NCBI GenBank assembly: GCA_035575035.1 | Contig: DATLYH010000067.1 | Span: 1 to 36,099, forward strand | Direction: 5' to 3' | From: DATLYH01 sp035575035 | Lineage (GTDB): Bacteria > Planctomycetota > Planctomycetia > Gemmatales > Gemmataceae | DNA length: 36,099 nucleotides | In this document: positions 9,801-18,666 of the stretch, piece after piece | How positions within the stretch are numbered: the first letter of the stretch is position 1 | How the letters are laid out: each line of letters starts with the position of its first letter | The notes under the pieces: generated by a model | What the model was told of the DNA's origin: nothing | Databases searched by the model: none | Seen by the model: the letters and a program-made list of their open reading frames with translations, nothing else | Translations under genes and position numbers: made by a program

Positions 9801-12800
9801 AACAAGGTCTCGCCCGGCGGCAGACCGGCAAGCGCGAAGGTCACCGTTTCCTGGCCCGTCCCGGAGGCCGACGTGCGGAGCAGGTTTCGGTTGGCGTCAT
9901 AAAGCGACAGCCGCAAGCCGGCCGTACTTGGATAGGTGGTGCTGACGCTCAAGTTGGCGGTCGGCTGGGCATTGACCGTGAAGCGGAAGAAGTCGCGGTC
10001 GAGGGCGTTGTGCAGGCTCAAGCCGGTGAAGACATGGCCGCTGCCGCGGAGCTGCCGCAGGTTGAAGGCCTGGGCAAAGGTATTGTTGAACTCGGACCAA
10101 TCGACCCGCCGCAACCCGCCGGGTACAAGGCTGACGAACCGCTGCAAGAACGTCCCCCAACCGCTGGCGGTCAGGAAGTTCTGGTACTGCGTCAGGTAAG
10201 TGCTGTCCAGCCGGCTGCCCGGCGCCGGCAAGTAGATTGACAGTCCACTGACATTGCGCTGATCGGCCGTCTTGGCGATCCGTGCATTGTCCAGGGCATT
10301 GCGGACCGCCTGGGCGGCCAGGGCAATCGGATGATTCGGGGCAAACCCGGCGGCCACCGCGTCCATGAACTGACCGAGGTCGCGATAATCCGGGGAGTTG
10401 ATGAACGAGGTGGCAGCATCGCGGGCAGCACGGACGATGGTCCATTCGGGGGCGGCGGCGTTGGCCGGTAACGCTGCCGTGAACGCCTGGAGGGCAGCGC
10501 TCAGGGCGCTCAGGCCGGCCGTGCTGAGGGCGGCATAGGTGTCGGCGCCCTGGCTGTTGTTCCGGTACTGTTGCTGGTAGCTCTGCACGATGCTGCTGCC
10601 CAGCATCGCCGCCGTCACGCTGCCGGGATTACGGGCCAGGACCGAGAACGCCGTCACGTAGTCGTAGCCGGTGCCCTCCTCGATTTCCTGTGAGGCGGCC
10701 ACGACCGGGGCGTAGGGCCGGAGCAGGTCCACGATCTCGGTCATGGCCATCAGGCACTCGTCGAAGCCGATCAGACTCAGCGGGGCCACGCTGCGGGTTG
10801 CTTCCAGCGCTTGGGCCAACTCGGGCCCAGTCAAGCGGTCGCTGCCGGCGCCGCCGTTGAGGCCGTCGCTGTCGTCGGTATTGAACCCACGGAAGCCGTT
10901 GCCGTGGTCCCACAGGATCAGGGCATAGTTCCGCGCCCGGGCGACGCCGTTGGTCGGGTTGGCCACCCAGTTGATGAACTCGATCAGTGTGTTGGGGTCG
11001 CCGGTGTTCCGCTCGCTATCACCCATCAGATCAAAGGTGGTGGCGATGGAGGGGAACAGCTCGGGCGGAAGCATGTTCAGGTCAGGCTGGATGACGGCCC
11101 GTCCGACGCCGCCCCAGGCGGATTGGTTGCCGCCTGCTGTTCGGTAGCGTGGCAAGCCAGGGGCCGAACTCTGGTCCCACAGGACAGCGAGATTCACGGT
11201 CCCGGGTAACAGGGCGGCGGCGCGCTCCATCTCGTTGATGTCGCGGGCGGAGAACGCCGCCAGGTTGCTGGCCGTCATGTAGATCATGATGGTCCAGTCA
11301 TCGAGCGTGCCGGCGGGCACGGTCGGGGCATCGATGTTCAACTGATAGCGGTTGGCGACCGTACCGCTCTCGCCGACGACGCGGACGAAATAGGTGCCGG
11401 CCGACAGCCCCTGGAGCGAAACCGACAGGGTGACCTGGCCGGTCTGCGACGGTGTCAGCTGGGCCGAGCGCACCGGCGTGGTGCGATTGGGCTCCTGGTA
11501 CAGCTCCAGCCGCAAAGCCCCAGCACCGCGCTCGAACTGGACGCTAACGGCATGAGCGGAGGTGCCGGCGGCCGCCGTGCTGAAGCGGAAGTAGTCGCTG
11601 TCGCCGGCGTGAATGGTCAGATTGGCCAGCCGGGCCATACCGTCGGTCAGGGTCACATTCGTCGCCTGGTTGAAGGTGTTATTCGGTTCCAGCCGGTCGG
11701 GGGCGACGGTGGTGACGGGGGCGAACTCGGGGAGGTTGAATGTCAGGGTGTAATGCGGGTTGGTTGCGCCCTGGTAGCCGTAGATTTCGATGTGGTACGT
11801 GGCGGCGGGCCGGCCAGCGAAGCTGATTTCCTCGACGTTGGTCGCTCCCTCCGAGCGGGTGATCAGATTGCCGTTGCCGTCGTACAGCGCTAGCTCCAGA
11901 TCGCCCTGGTTGTGGTCAAAGCCCAGGCGGACGAACTGCCCGTCCCGCCCGGCCGCCCGGGTGGTGAACCGGAACCAGTCGCGGTCGCCGCTGTCGGAAA
12001 TCGACAGATCGGTCAGCAGCCGTGGTCCCTCGATCTGGCGCAGGTCGCGGGCGGTCAGGCGAGTGTTGTTCGGCTCAGCCCAGTCGCCGCCGGTGCCGGC
12101 GACCGGCGGCGTGATGCTGAACGACAGCTCGTAACTGGGGTTGGCCGTTCCGAAGACCCGGACGTAATACGTTCCGGCGGGCAAGCCGGCGAGAAGGATC
12201 TCTTCCCGGTCCTGCTGGCCGGTCGAGCGGATCAGGGGACTGGTGCCGCCGCTGTCGTACAGCTCCAGGTCGAGGTTGCCCAGGTCATGATCAAAGCGAA
12301 GGCGGACGTACTGACCCGGCACGCCATCCGCGCCTAGCTCGAAGCGGAACCAATCGCTGTCCGAGGCGGAGTGGATCGACAGGCCCGCCAGCACGGCCGC
12401 CGGCTGTAAACCGGCCGAATCCCGGTCTTCCAGCAAGGCCCAGAGCAGCAGCCCCGCCACCATCCCCAGGTTGAGATTGGCATCAAAGTTGTTAACCGCG
12501 TTGATGCTTGGGCCGATGATTGGGTTGTTCTGCATGCCGGCCAGCCCGATGCCGTTCAGGCCCGGCCAGTTGGTCAAGGCATTGTTCGTCAGCTGCCCGG
12601 CCGTCTGGCCCAGGCCGATGTAGGTGGGCAGACCGGGAACGCCGGCAATGCCTCCCGGCACGCCGCCGATAGCATCCAGACCGGCGATCGTGTTGGAGAC
12701 TCCCAGGCCTCCCAGACCGCCGAGGCTGTTGACCACGAAGTCCACCATGGGACTGCTCTGGAGGAACGAAGTGGTGTCGGTCAGCGCCCCCTGAAGCGAC

Positions 12801-15800
12801 GGCAAGGTCACGCCGAAGTTGCTGTTGCCGCCGAAGAAGAGGTTGGCCCCGTTCAAGAACGGGTTGTTCCCTGAAATGGACGAGAACGGGTTGATGAGCG
12901 CCGAACTTGCCGGCAAGAGGGCGTTGGGACTCAGGCCGGTCAACTGGTTGAACTGTGAGGCGAGTAGCGGGTTGAGGTTGGTCAGGTTGTCCGTTGTGGA
13001 AGTCGAAAAGCCGCTGTTGTTCGTGAAGAGCGGAATGCCGCTAAACCCCAACGGGGCCTCGAGGAGTCCGAACCCGGTCGGGAAAGCAAGGAAATCGGCC
13101 AGGGGATCGGGGGGTACTTCCTGTTGTAGCAACCAGAGACTGCGGCCGGTATCGCGAGGACCGAGAAGACGAGACCGGGAACCGGCCCCCAGAATCTGCC
13201 GCAGGTCGGTGGCGGTGTTCCGGCTGTCGTTGGGCTCGAAGCGGTCGGGGGTCGGCGTGCCGGCGGCCGTGACCGTCAGGGTGTAGTTCGGGTTGGTCGC
13301 TCCGCCCACTCCCGTGATCCGTACATAGTAGGGGGTGCCCGTCGGGGCGCCCGCCAGGCCGTCCAGTGCGATCTCGCGGTAATTGCCGGTTCCGGTTGCC
13401 GCCCGCGGAATGGGCTGCCCTGCGGCATCGAGCAACTCCAGCGCTAGATTTCCCTGTGACCGATCGAAGTCGATGCGGACGATCTGGCCTGGCACCCCTG
13501 GCTGGATCAGAGCGAAGCGGAACCAATCCTCGTCGCCCGAATGAATCGACAGTCCCGAGACGACGGTGGGCCGGGTGATCTCGCGGAGGTTGGAAGCAGT
13601 AGTGCGGGTGTTGTTCGGCTCGGCCCAGTCGGCGCTGGCCGACTGCGGGGCGTTAATCACCAGCTGGTAGGCGGGGTTGGTGGCGCTGCCGCTCCCGGCC
13701 ACGCGGAGGTAGTAAACGCCGGCCGGCAGATTGGCCAGCGATACCTGCTCGCGGTTGCCGGCCGTGGCGGAAGCGGCGATCTCGGTGCCATCCGCCCGGT
13801 ACAACCGCAGCTCCAGGTCGTTGCTCCCCTGGCTGCTGTCAAAGACGATGGCGGCGAACTGGCCTTCCGTGCCGGCGCCGGTGGTCTCGAAGCGGAACCA
13901 GTCCTCGTTGCCGGCGGTGTGGATCGACAGTCCGCTCCAGGCACGCAGTCCCTGGACCCGCTGCAGGTCGCGGGCGGCGGTGCGGCTGTCGTTGGGCTCG
14001 GCCCAGTCGGGCTGGGGCAGGTAACTGTTGGGGGCATTGATCGCCAGCTGGTAAGCCGGGTTGGTGGCTCCATTGAAGCCGCTGACCTGGACAAAGTAAG
14101 TGAGCGGATTGCCGCTGCTGTCGCGGGCCCGCAGTCCGGCCAGGGAAATGCGTTCCACTGCCTCGCCCGTGGCCGAGGTGTTCAGCACGTTGCCGCCGCT
14201 GTCCAGCAAACGGAGATCCAGGTCGCCTAGCGTTGGGTCGTGGCGGATGGCCACAAAACTTCCTGTGGTGGCGTCGCCGGTCAGCTGGAAGGCGAAATAA
14301 TCGTCGTCGCCGGACGCATGGACCGACAGTCCGCCCCAAACCTGGAAGCCATTGACCGTGCGCAGGTTGAAGGCGGCCTGACGGGTGTCGTTGTCCTCGG
14401 CCCAGTCGCCGGTGCCGCTGTCCGGGGCGAGAATGGCCAGCACATAGGCGGGGTTGGTGGCCGTGGCGTCTCCGCCGAGCGGCCGCCCCACCACCTCCAG
14501 GTAATAAACGCCGGCCGGCCGACCTTGCAGCGAGATCAACTCGGCACTATCCACCCCGGCGGCGGTTTCCAGGAGGTTGCCGTTATTGTCGTACAGCCGC
14601 AAATCAAGGTCGCCGTAAGCCTGATTAAAGAAAATGCCGACCAGGTGGCCGTTCTGCCCTGCGGCCCCGATCTGGAAGCGGAACCAGTCGGCATCCCCCG
14701 ACTGATGCACCGACAGATCGCCAATCAGTCGCGGCCCGTTAACCATGCCGAGGTCACGGAAGGCGGTACGGCTGTTGTTCGGCTCGGCCCAGTCGCCCGT
14801 GGCCGATTGCGGCGCCTGGATGGCCAGGGCGTACCGCGGATTGGCAGCGCCGTTGAAGCCGACGACGCGAAGATAATAGGTGCCCGCGGCCCGGCCCGCC
14901 AGGCTGACGGTGTGGAAGTTCCCCACTCCTGCCGAGCGCTCCAGGAGGTTGCCGCCCGCATCGTACAACTCCAGGTCAAGGTCGCCCTCGGCATGGTTAA
15001 AGAAGATGCCGGCGGCATGGCCGGCCACTCCTGCCGCCACGGTGTCAAAGCGGAACCAGTCCTCGTCGCCAGCGAGGATGGAGAGGGGCCGCTGCGCGTC
15101 AACCCAGGTACGCAGTCCCTGGACCGGGCCGAGATTGTAGGCAGCGGTCCGGCTGTTGTTCGGCTCGGCCCAGTCGCCGGCCGGGCTGAGCGGGGCGTTG
15201 ACCGTCAGCGTGTAGTTCGGGTTAGTCGCATGATTGAAGCCGACCACTTGCAGGTAATAGGTGCCGGCCGCCAGGCCGTCGAGCCGGATTACCTCGGCGT
15301 CGCTGACCCCCAGCGAGGAGCGGAGCAGGGTCGTGCCGTTGGAGGCGTACAGGTAAAGATCAAGGTCACCCAGGGCATGGACGAAGTCGATGCGGGCGAA
15401 GTGGCCGGCTGTGGCCGCGGTGGCCAGGTCCAGCCGGAACCAGTCCACGTCGTCGCTGGGGTTCTGCGGGTCGGGCGGACTGATCGACAGGTTCGGCAGG
15501 GGCTGGAGGTCGCGCAGCAGGTAGGCGGTCTGGTAAGTGTTGTTGCTCTCGGCAGCGTCGCCTCCTGGGGCATTGAGGAACAGGCGGTATTCCGGGTTGA
15601 CGGTATTGTTGAAGCCATAGACGCGGATGAAATAAGTGCCGGCCGGTCGGCCGGACAGGCTGATCGTCTCGTAGTCGCGGACACCGGCAGACGAGGCCAG
15701 CAGGACGCCGTTGGCATCGTACAACTGGAGATCGAGGTCGCCCACCAGGTGCTGGAAGGTGATCCCGGCCAGGTGGCCGATGCCGCCGGTCTGCGTGGTG

Positions 15801-18460
15801 ACAAAGCGGAACCAGTCCTCGTCGCCGGCGGCGTGGATCGACAGCGGGTCGTTTTCGACGCGGGTGCCGCGCACGGTGCCGAAGTCGGTGGCGGCGGTGC
15901 GCGAGTTGTTCGGCTCGTAGCGGTCGCCCGTGGTGGTTGTTCCGGGGGCGTTAATGGTCAGTGTGTAGCTAGGGTTGGTCGCCCCGAGGAAGCCGTAAAC
16001 CACCAGCCGGTAGGTGTCCGCGGGAAGGCCCTGAAGCGCGATCCGCTCCCGGTCGCCGATCCCCTGCGATTGGCCGACCAGCACCCCGGCCGAGTTGTAC
16101 AGCAGCATGTCCACGTCGCCCAGCCGACCGTCGAAGTCGAGCTGGACGAAATGGCCCGCGGTGCCGGCGGCGCTGGTGCTGAACTGGAACCAGTCGAAAT
16201 TGCCGGGCTGATGAATCGACAGGTTCTGACCGGTCTGCGGTCCCCAGGTGCGCAGGCCGCTCACCGAACCAAGGTTGTACGGCGTCGTTGGCGTGTCATT
16301 GGGCTCGGCAAAGTCAGGCGGGATGGCCGTGTACGGGGCGTTGATGGAGAGGGTGTAATTGGGATTAACTGCCCCGAAGAAGCCGAAGACCCGCACGTAG
16401 TAAGTGCCCCCCGGCAGGCCGGCCAGCGAGATTTCCTCGCGGTTCCCCACCCCATACGAATAACCGATCAGGCTGCCCCCCGAGTTGTACAACTCCAGGT
16501 CGATGTCCCCCAGGAAGCCGTAGAAATCGGTGCGGACGAAGTGGCCGGTGATCGCCCCCGGCCCGAGGGTGAATTGGAACCAGTCGTCATTGCCCGGCAG
16601 GTGGATCGACAAATTGGGAATCGTGCGCAGGCCGTTCACTGTCCCCAGGTCGCGGGCGCCGGCCCGGCTGTCGTTCGGTTCATAGGCATCACCCGGCGGC
16701 GGCGGCGGTGCCTGAATGCGCAGGGTGTAGTTCGGATTGGTGAAGCCGATGCCGTAGACGCGAACGTAGTACCGACCGGCCGGCAGCCCGCCCAGGGGGA
16801 TCTGCTTGACGTTGTCGAAATTCTCGTAATACCAGAGCACGTAGCCGGCGCTGTCGAGCAGGGCCACATTCAGGTTGCCCTGGCTGCTGGTGTGCTCGAT
16901 GCGGACATAGTCACTGCCCGAAGCGGTGTTGGCCGTCTGGAAGGTGTACCAGTCGTCGTTGAACGGAGCGTGGACCGTCAGGCCGGTGAAGGCATTCGCA
17001 CCGGTCAGGGTGCCGAGGTTCGAGGCGGCGAAGAAGGTGTCGTTGGGCTCGCGGGAATCAGGCGGCGGCGGGGTGGGAGCATTGATCCGCAAGGTGTAGT
17101 TGGGATTGGTGTGCCCTAAGCCGTAGACCCGGATCCAGTAAGAACCCTGCGGCAGGCCGTTGAGCCCGATTTGCTTGAAGTTGTCGAAGTTCTCGTAAAA
17201 GAAGAGGACATTCCCCTGGCTGTTCAGCAGAGCCAGATTGAGGTTGCCCTGACTGCTGTCGTGCTCAAGACGGATGAAATGGGAAGTCGTGGCGAGGGCA
17301 ACCGTGTCGAAGCGGAACCAGTCGTCATTGAACGGAGCATGGACCGTCAGATTGGTGTAGGCATTGTTGCCGGCGAGCAGACCCAGGCTCCAGGCGGTGG
17401 CGAAGCTGTCGTTCGGCTCGGCGAGGTCGGCCGCCGGCGGCACGGGAGCATTGATGGTCAGCCGATAGCTCAGGTTGAAAAAGAACGAGCGCTGGTAGGT
17501 GACGATCTGGTAGGTGCCGGCGGGCAGACCACTGAGGAAGATACGCTCGAAGCTCGTGCCCGTCTGGGCCGAGATCCCCAGTCGGACCGTGCCGGCGCTG
17601 TTCCACAGCTCCAGGTCCATGTCGCCGAAGGACGAGTTGAACTCGATCTGGACGTAATGGCTGCCGGTCGCGGTGGCGGTGGTGGTGAAGAAGAAAGTGT
17701 CCAGGTCGTTGGGCGGTGCCAGCGCCCGGTCCCAGAACCAGGGACCGCCCTGCACCGTGCCCAGGTTCTCAGGAGGAGACAGAGTGAAGTTGGGCAACGC
17801 CTCCAGCGCCTCGGCCGCCAGCAGCTCTCGGTCGGAAGCACTGCCGACATGGGTAGCGTACTCCCATTGCAGGTCGCCCCGGTCGCCGCTACCCACCGGG
17901 TCGTCACTGGCGTAAACCGTGGCACCGGTCGCGCCGGCCAGTGCATCGACGAACCGTTTCCCGTCCGCGTCCGCCGCCACATCGCAGGCGTACAGGTCGA
18001 ACCGGGCGTCGGCGGTCAGCACGGTGCGCAGGCGCTCCAGGTCGGCGGCGTGGGCGTCCAGGGTGGTGACGCTCCAGGCATCGCCCGCCCCGACCAGCAC
18101 CCGGCCCGGCTCGCCGTGGGTGACCAGGCCCAGGTGGCCGACCGGCGCCCCGCCGTGCCGCCGCGAGACATCTTCGAGTAGTCCGACCAGCCCGGCGGTG
18201 TCGGTGGTGTCGGCGTCATAGACGATAGCGACAGCGTCTTCGGCGGCGGCCGCCACCTCCTGAGCGTGGGGCACCGAGTCATTGATTAATACGACCCGCA
18301 AGGCATCCGTGGCGGCCAACTCGGCGAGGGCACGCGACGCGGAAAGTAGCGTCCGGTCCTCGAGCCGCTCCACTTGCGGCCGGGTCCGCGGCCGTTGACG
18401 GCGGTTGCGGTCAGCCCGGAGGACGGGACGAGTCCATTCTTGCAGCCAATCAAGCCACAT
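6803..18460 (-). CDS. Giant mosaic protein: LEPR-XLL, DUF4347, 17 PPC repeats, C11 (clostripain) peptidase, cohesin and dockerin modules
   Basis: 3885 residues in one uninterrupted frame. The start ATG at 18460 is preceded by AAGGAG with a six-base spacer. Order of parts: basic N-terminus with VERLEDRTLLSA (30-41), a planctomycete LEPR-XLL variant; DUF4347 (about 53-205); 15 pre-peptidase C-terminal (PPC) beta-domains (about 225-2380), most opening with a D-x-x-EPN(N/D) motif; a clostripain-family C11 peptidase (about 2385-2775) with His2519 in WDHGNG and Cys2569 in GFDECLMA; two further PPC-like units; a concanavalin/LamG-like domain (about 3040-3207); an SbsA/Big_5-type Ig domain; cohesin-like (about 3328-3455); type I dockerin-like (about 3462-3528); a second cohesin-like (about 3549-3697); an Ig-like module; and a terminal pair of EF-hand/dockerin loops (about 3824-3882) with DSDGDGDVDEID and DFDGDGRINKKD. 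Likely exported and calcium-binding, a surface protease or adhesin. Substrate and export route are unknown. Domain borders are estimates. Confidence 0.92.
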   Translation of the reverse strand: MWLDWLQEWTRPVLRADRNRRQRPRTRPQVERLEDRTLLSASRALAELAATDALRVVLINDSVPHAQEVAAAAEDAVAIVYDADTTDTAGLVGLLEDVSRRHGGAPVGHLGLVTHGEPGRVLVGAGDAWSVTTLDAHAADLERLRTVLTADARFDLYACDVAADADGKRFVDALAGATGATVYASDDPVGSGDRGDLQWEYATHVGSASDRELLAAEALEALPNFTLSPPENLGTVQGGPWFWDRALAPPNDLDTFFFTTTATATGSHYVQIEFNSSFGDMDLELWNSAGTVRLGISAQTGTSFERIFLSGLPAGTYQIVTYQRSFFFNLSYRLTINAPVPPAADLAEPNDSFATAWSLGLLAGNNAYTNLTVHAPFNDDWFRFDTVALATTSHFIRLEHDSSQGNLNLALLNSQGNVLFFYENFDNFKQIGLNGLPQGSYWIRVYGLGHTNPNYTLRINAPTPPPPDSREPNDTFFAASNLGTLTGANAFTGLTVHAPFNDDWYTFQTANTASGSDYVRIEHTSSQGNLNVALLDSAGYVLWYYENFDNVKQIPLGGLPAGRYYVRVYGIGFTNPNYTLRIQAPPPPPGDAYEPNDSRAGARDLGTVNGLRTIPNLSIHLPGNDDWFQFTLGPGAITGHFVRTDFYGFLGDIDLELYNSGGSLIGYSYGVGNREEISLAGLPGGTYYVRVFGFFGAVNPNYTLSINAPYTAIPPDFAEPNDTPTTPYNLGSVSGLRTWGPQTGQNLSIHQPGNFDWFQFSTSAAGTAGHFVQLDFDGRLGDVDMLLYNSAGVLVGQSQGIGDRERIALQGLPADTYRLVVYGFLGATNPSYTLTINAPGTTTTGDRYEPNNSRTAATDFGTVRGTRVENDPLSIHAAGDEDWFRFVTTQTGGIGHLAGITFQHLVGDLDLQLYDANGVLLASSAGVRDYETISLSGRPAGTYFIRVYGFNNTVNPEYRLFLNAPGGDAAESNNTYQTAYLLRDLQPLPNLSISPPDPQNPSDDVDWFRLDLATAATAGHFARIDFVHALGDLDLYLYASNGTTLLRSSLGVSDAEVIRLDGLAAGTYYLQVVGFNHATNPNYTLTVNAPLSPAGDWAEPNNSRTAAYNLGPVQGLRTWVDAQRPLSILAGDEDWFRFDTVAAGVAGHAAGIFFNHAEGDLDLELYDAGGNLLERSAGVGNFHTVSLAGRAAGTYYLRVVGFNGAANPRYALAIQAPQSATGDWAEPNNSRTAFRDLGMVNGPRLIGDLSVHQSGDADWFRFQIGAAGQNGHLVGIFFNQAYGDLDLRLYDNNGNLLETAAGVDSAELISLQGRPAGVYYLEVVGRPLGGDATATNPAYVLAILAPDSGTGDWAEDNDTRQAAFNLRTVNGFQVWGGLSVHASGDDDYFAFQLTGDATTGSFVAIRHDPTLGDLDLRLLDSGGNVLNTSATGEAVERISLAGLRARDSSGNPLTYFVQVSGFNGATNPAYQLAINAPNSYLPQPDWAEPNDSRTAARDLQRVQGLRAWSGLSIHTAGNEDWFRFETTGAGTEGQFAAIVFDSSQGSNDLELRLYRADGTEIAASATAGNREQVSLANLPAGVYYLRVAGSGSATNPAYQLVINAPQSASADWAEPNNTRTTASNLREITRPTVVSGLSIHSGDEDWFRFALIQPGVPGQIVRIDFDRSQGNLALELLDAAGQPIPRAATGTGNYREIALDGLAGAPTGTPYYVRITGVGGATNPNYTLTVTAAGTPTPDRFEPNDSRNTATDLRQILGAGSRSRLLGPRDTGRSLWLLQQEVPPDPLADFLAFPTGFGLLEAPLGFSGIPLFTNNSGFSTSTTDNLTNLNPLLASQFNQLTGLSPNALLPASSALINPFSSISGNNPFLNGANLFFGGNSNFGVTLPSLQGALTDTTSFLQSSPMVDFVVNSLGGLGGLGVSNTIAGLDAIGGVPGGIAGVPGLPTYIGLGQTAGQLTNNALTNWPGLNGIGLAGMQNNPIIGPSINAVNNFDANLNLGMVAGLLLWALLEDRDSAGLQPAAVLAGLSIHSASDSDWFRFELGADGVPGQYVRLRFDHDLGNLDLELYDSGGTSPLIRSTGQQDREEILLAGLPAGTYYVRVFGTANPSYELSFSITPPVAGTGGDWAEPNNTRLTARDLRQIEGPRLLTDLSISDSGDRDWFRFTTRAAGRDGQFVRLGFDHNQGDLELALYDGNGNLITRSEGATNVEEISFAGRPAATYHIEIYGYQGATNPHYTLTFNLPEFAPVTTVAPDRLEPNNTFNQATNVTLTDGMARLANLTIHAGDSDYFRFSTAAAGTSAHAVSVQFERGAGALRLELYQEPNRTTPVRSAQLTPSQTGQVTLSVSLQGLSAGTYFVRVVGESGTVANRYQLNIDAPTVPAGTLDDWTIMIYMTASNLAAFSARDINEMERAAALLPGTVNLAVLWDQSSAPGLPRYRTAGGNQSAWGGVGRAVIQPDLNMLPPELFPSIATTFDLMGDSERNTGDPNTLIEFINWVANPTNGVARARNYALILWDHGNGFRGFNTDDSDGLNGGAGSDRLTGPELAQALEATRSVAPLSLIGFDECLMAMTEIVDLLRPYAPVVAASQEIEEGTGYDYVTAFSVLARNPGSVTAAMLGSSIVQSYQQQYRNNSQGADTYAALSTAGLSALSAALQAFTAALPANAAAPEWTIVRAARDAATSFINSPDYRDLGQFMDAVAAGFAPNHPIALAAQAVRNALDNARIAKTADQRNVSGLSIYLPAPGSRLDSTYLTQYQNFLTASGWGTFLQRFVSLVPGGLRRVDWSEFNNTFAQAFNLRQLRGSGHVFTGLSLHNALDRDFFRFTVNAQPTANLSVSTTYPSTAGLRLSLYDANRNLLRTSASGTGQETVTFALAGLPPGETLFYVLVEPTGLSPVPVYTLTVNAPTGAGSFDWARGNDVQGKARDLGTISEEAVFSGLTVEGTTPDWFAFETPRNESPTWGVVHLRITGSQALTLELRDAQNNLLRSAAGTGELHLEYASGAGTSYRLQVVGAAGMPATSYQLIFEPPGSDLAAFPFADDFNRADSPALGLGWTERWGDFTVSGNRATAASARSLATLTGAVALNVRLQADIEVPAVAGSSGGLTARYSGPGNANWYWGGLVFSGGQFLAQIRRNVGGTETTLFSLAVASGTGRLRFDVVGNSLTLYFNNQLLGSVEDTAISQAGGLGLLGAGAGFDNSSAEVIVPLQAIITPTASGFTASFNRPINLNGLNLYDAQGAGLGPADVTVVGNTTGPVRGSLSINPAGTAIAFVRTGGLLPPDTYTVTLRSAADAFRDADGRLLDGNQDGFPGDNLATVFSVVPSTAVVVGVPEFARGPGQPVDVSAAGPGLPLRISDGNNVTAIDLTLLYDATLLSITGVQPGPGLPPGATTTLSMPSPGVAVVTFRSTAPLNAGPAEFALLTAAVPDTATYTAKNYLQVTGVQVNGAAARADDGMHVVAYFGDITGNGGYSAADAARTVRMVVGLDSGSAAYQLADPLILGDVTGNGVLNTADAVRILQEAVGIDRPEIPPRPAGAVITIPPGPDPLLNIPTDFAGRPGDTITVPVNLDASDGLESADLAISYDTSRLQLLADSDIQRGSLTGDFDLFLANRDDAAGTLRVGLGRSAGPITGRGSGSVIRITFRIKDGAPAGPAIINLRQSLEGTTTQLNEGGLDLNPDPSDQAGDGLDGLITVQSEPLPLTTVRSVVINDGAPQRSQVTSVTVTFSGVVSFTGDPAAAFTLVGPRGNIRLRAAVGLDASGTQTVVTLTFFGRGARTGRLPDGGYVLTIDGEQIVDGSGQAVDGDRDGMSGGDWVDTFFRLYGDSDGDGDVDEIDRAVFRSVRGTRRGDPGYLPFLDFDGDGRINKKDARQFRRRLGRSLD
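12395..13190 (-). other. Gly/Asn/Leu-rich insertion inside PPC repeat 13 of the giant protein
   Basis: In repeat 13 the usual start (DRFEPNDSRNTATDLRQI) and the usual continuation (LAGLSIHSASDSDWFRF) are separated by about 266 residues, where other repeats have about 5-10. The inserted stretch is rich in Gly, Asn, Leu, Ser and Pro, nearly free of charge in its middle, and has runs such as GGLGGLG and GGVPGGIAGVPG. The frame is kept exactly. It may be a separate surface-exposed or self-associating module. I recognise no domain in it and see no transposon ends at its borders. Confidence 0.7.
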
Positions 18461-18506
18461 AGTCTGCTCCTTTGCCGGGAAGGCAGCGTGGGTGGGTGCC
18501 GGTAGA

Positions 18507-18561
18507 CCGGCCGGCTCACACCGGCCGCTCGCCCCCCGGCCGGCTCACACCGGCCGCTCGC
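18507..18561. repeat. 26-bp direct repeat, two copies at 29-bp spacing
   Basis: The same 26 bases occur at 18507-18532 and 18536-18561, separated by three C residues, and each copy contains the self-complementary CCGGCCGG. It sits 47 bases upstream of the giant gene's start, so it would fall in its leader or promoter region. GC-rich intergenic repeats of this kind are common in Gemmata-type genomes. Confidence 0.8.
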
Positions 18562-18567
18562 TTTTCC

Positions 18568-18600
18568 CCTAGGGGGGAGAGGGTAAGGGTGAGGAGGGCG
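18568..18600. repeat. GC-rich dispersed palindromic repeat (copy 1)
   Basis: CCCCTAGGGG at the left end, followed by a purine-rich GGGAGAGGGTAAGGGTGAGG arm. The same theme (CCCTCACCC, CCTCTCCCC, AGGGGAGAGGG) recurs at 24331-24358 and 29996-30036 in this window. This looks like a REP-like dispersed element rather than a gene-specific terminator. Confidence 0.5.
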
Positions 18601-18634
18601 GCTACCTGGACGCGACACGGTGACACCGCGGCGC

Positions 18635-18666
18635 CCGGTCACCTTGCCACCCGGTCACCTTGTCAC
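18635..18666. repeat. Tandem 16-bp repeat of the GTGACAAGG type
   Basis: Two adjacent 16-base units, 18635-18650 and 18651-18666, differ at one base (CCGGTCACCTTGYCAC on the plus strand). GGTGACAAGG-type tandem repeats are frequent between planctomycete genes. No promoter for the giant gene is obvious in the surrounding 18461-18907 region, and no other gene is seen there. Confidence 0.7.

Noticed and set aside
12395..13190. Transposon or intein inside the giant gene
   Set aside because: No terminal inverted repeats, target duplication, transposase or intein splicing motifs; the segment is low-complexity protein in frame.
7070..17119. Long plus-strand open frames of about 836 and 959 codons opposite the giant gene
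   Set aside because: They are mirror frames of a GC-rich, repeat-containing minus-strand gene. Their translations are Gly/Val/Arg/Gln-rich with no domain, while the minus strand gives clear PPC, C11 and dockerin motifs.
9936..17780. CRISPR-like or simple DNA repeats in the giant gene
   Set aside because: The periodicity (about 330-370 bases) is that of protein domains with diverged DNA sequence, not short identical repeats with unique spacers.
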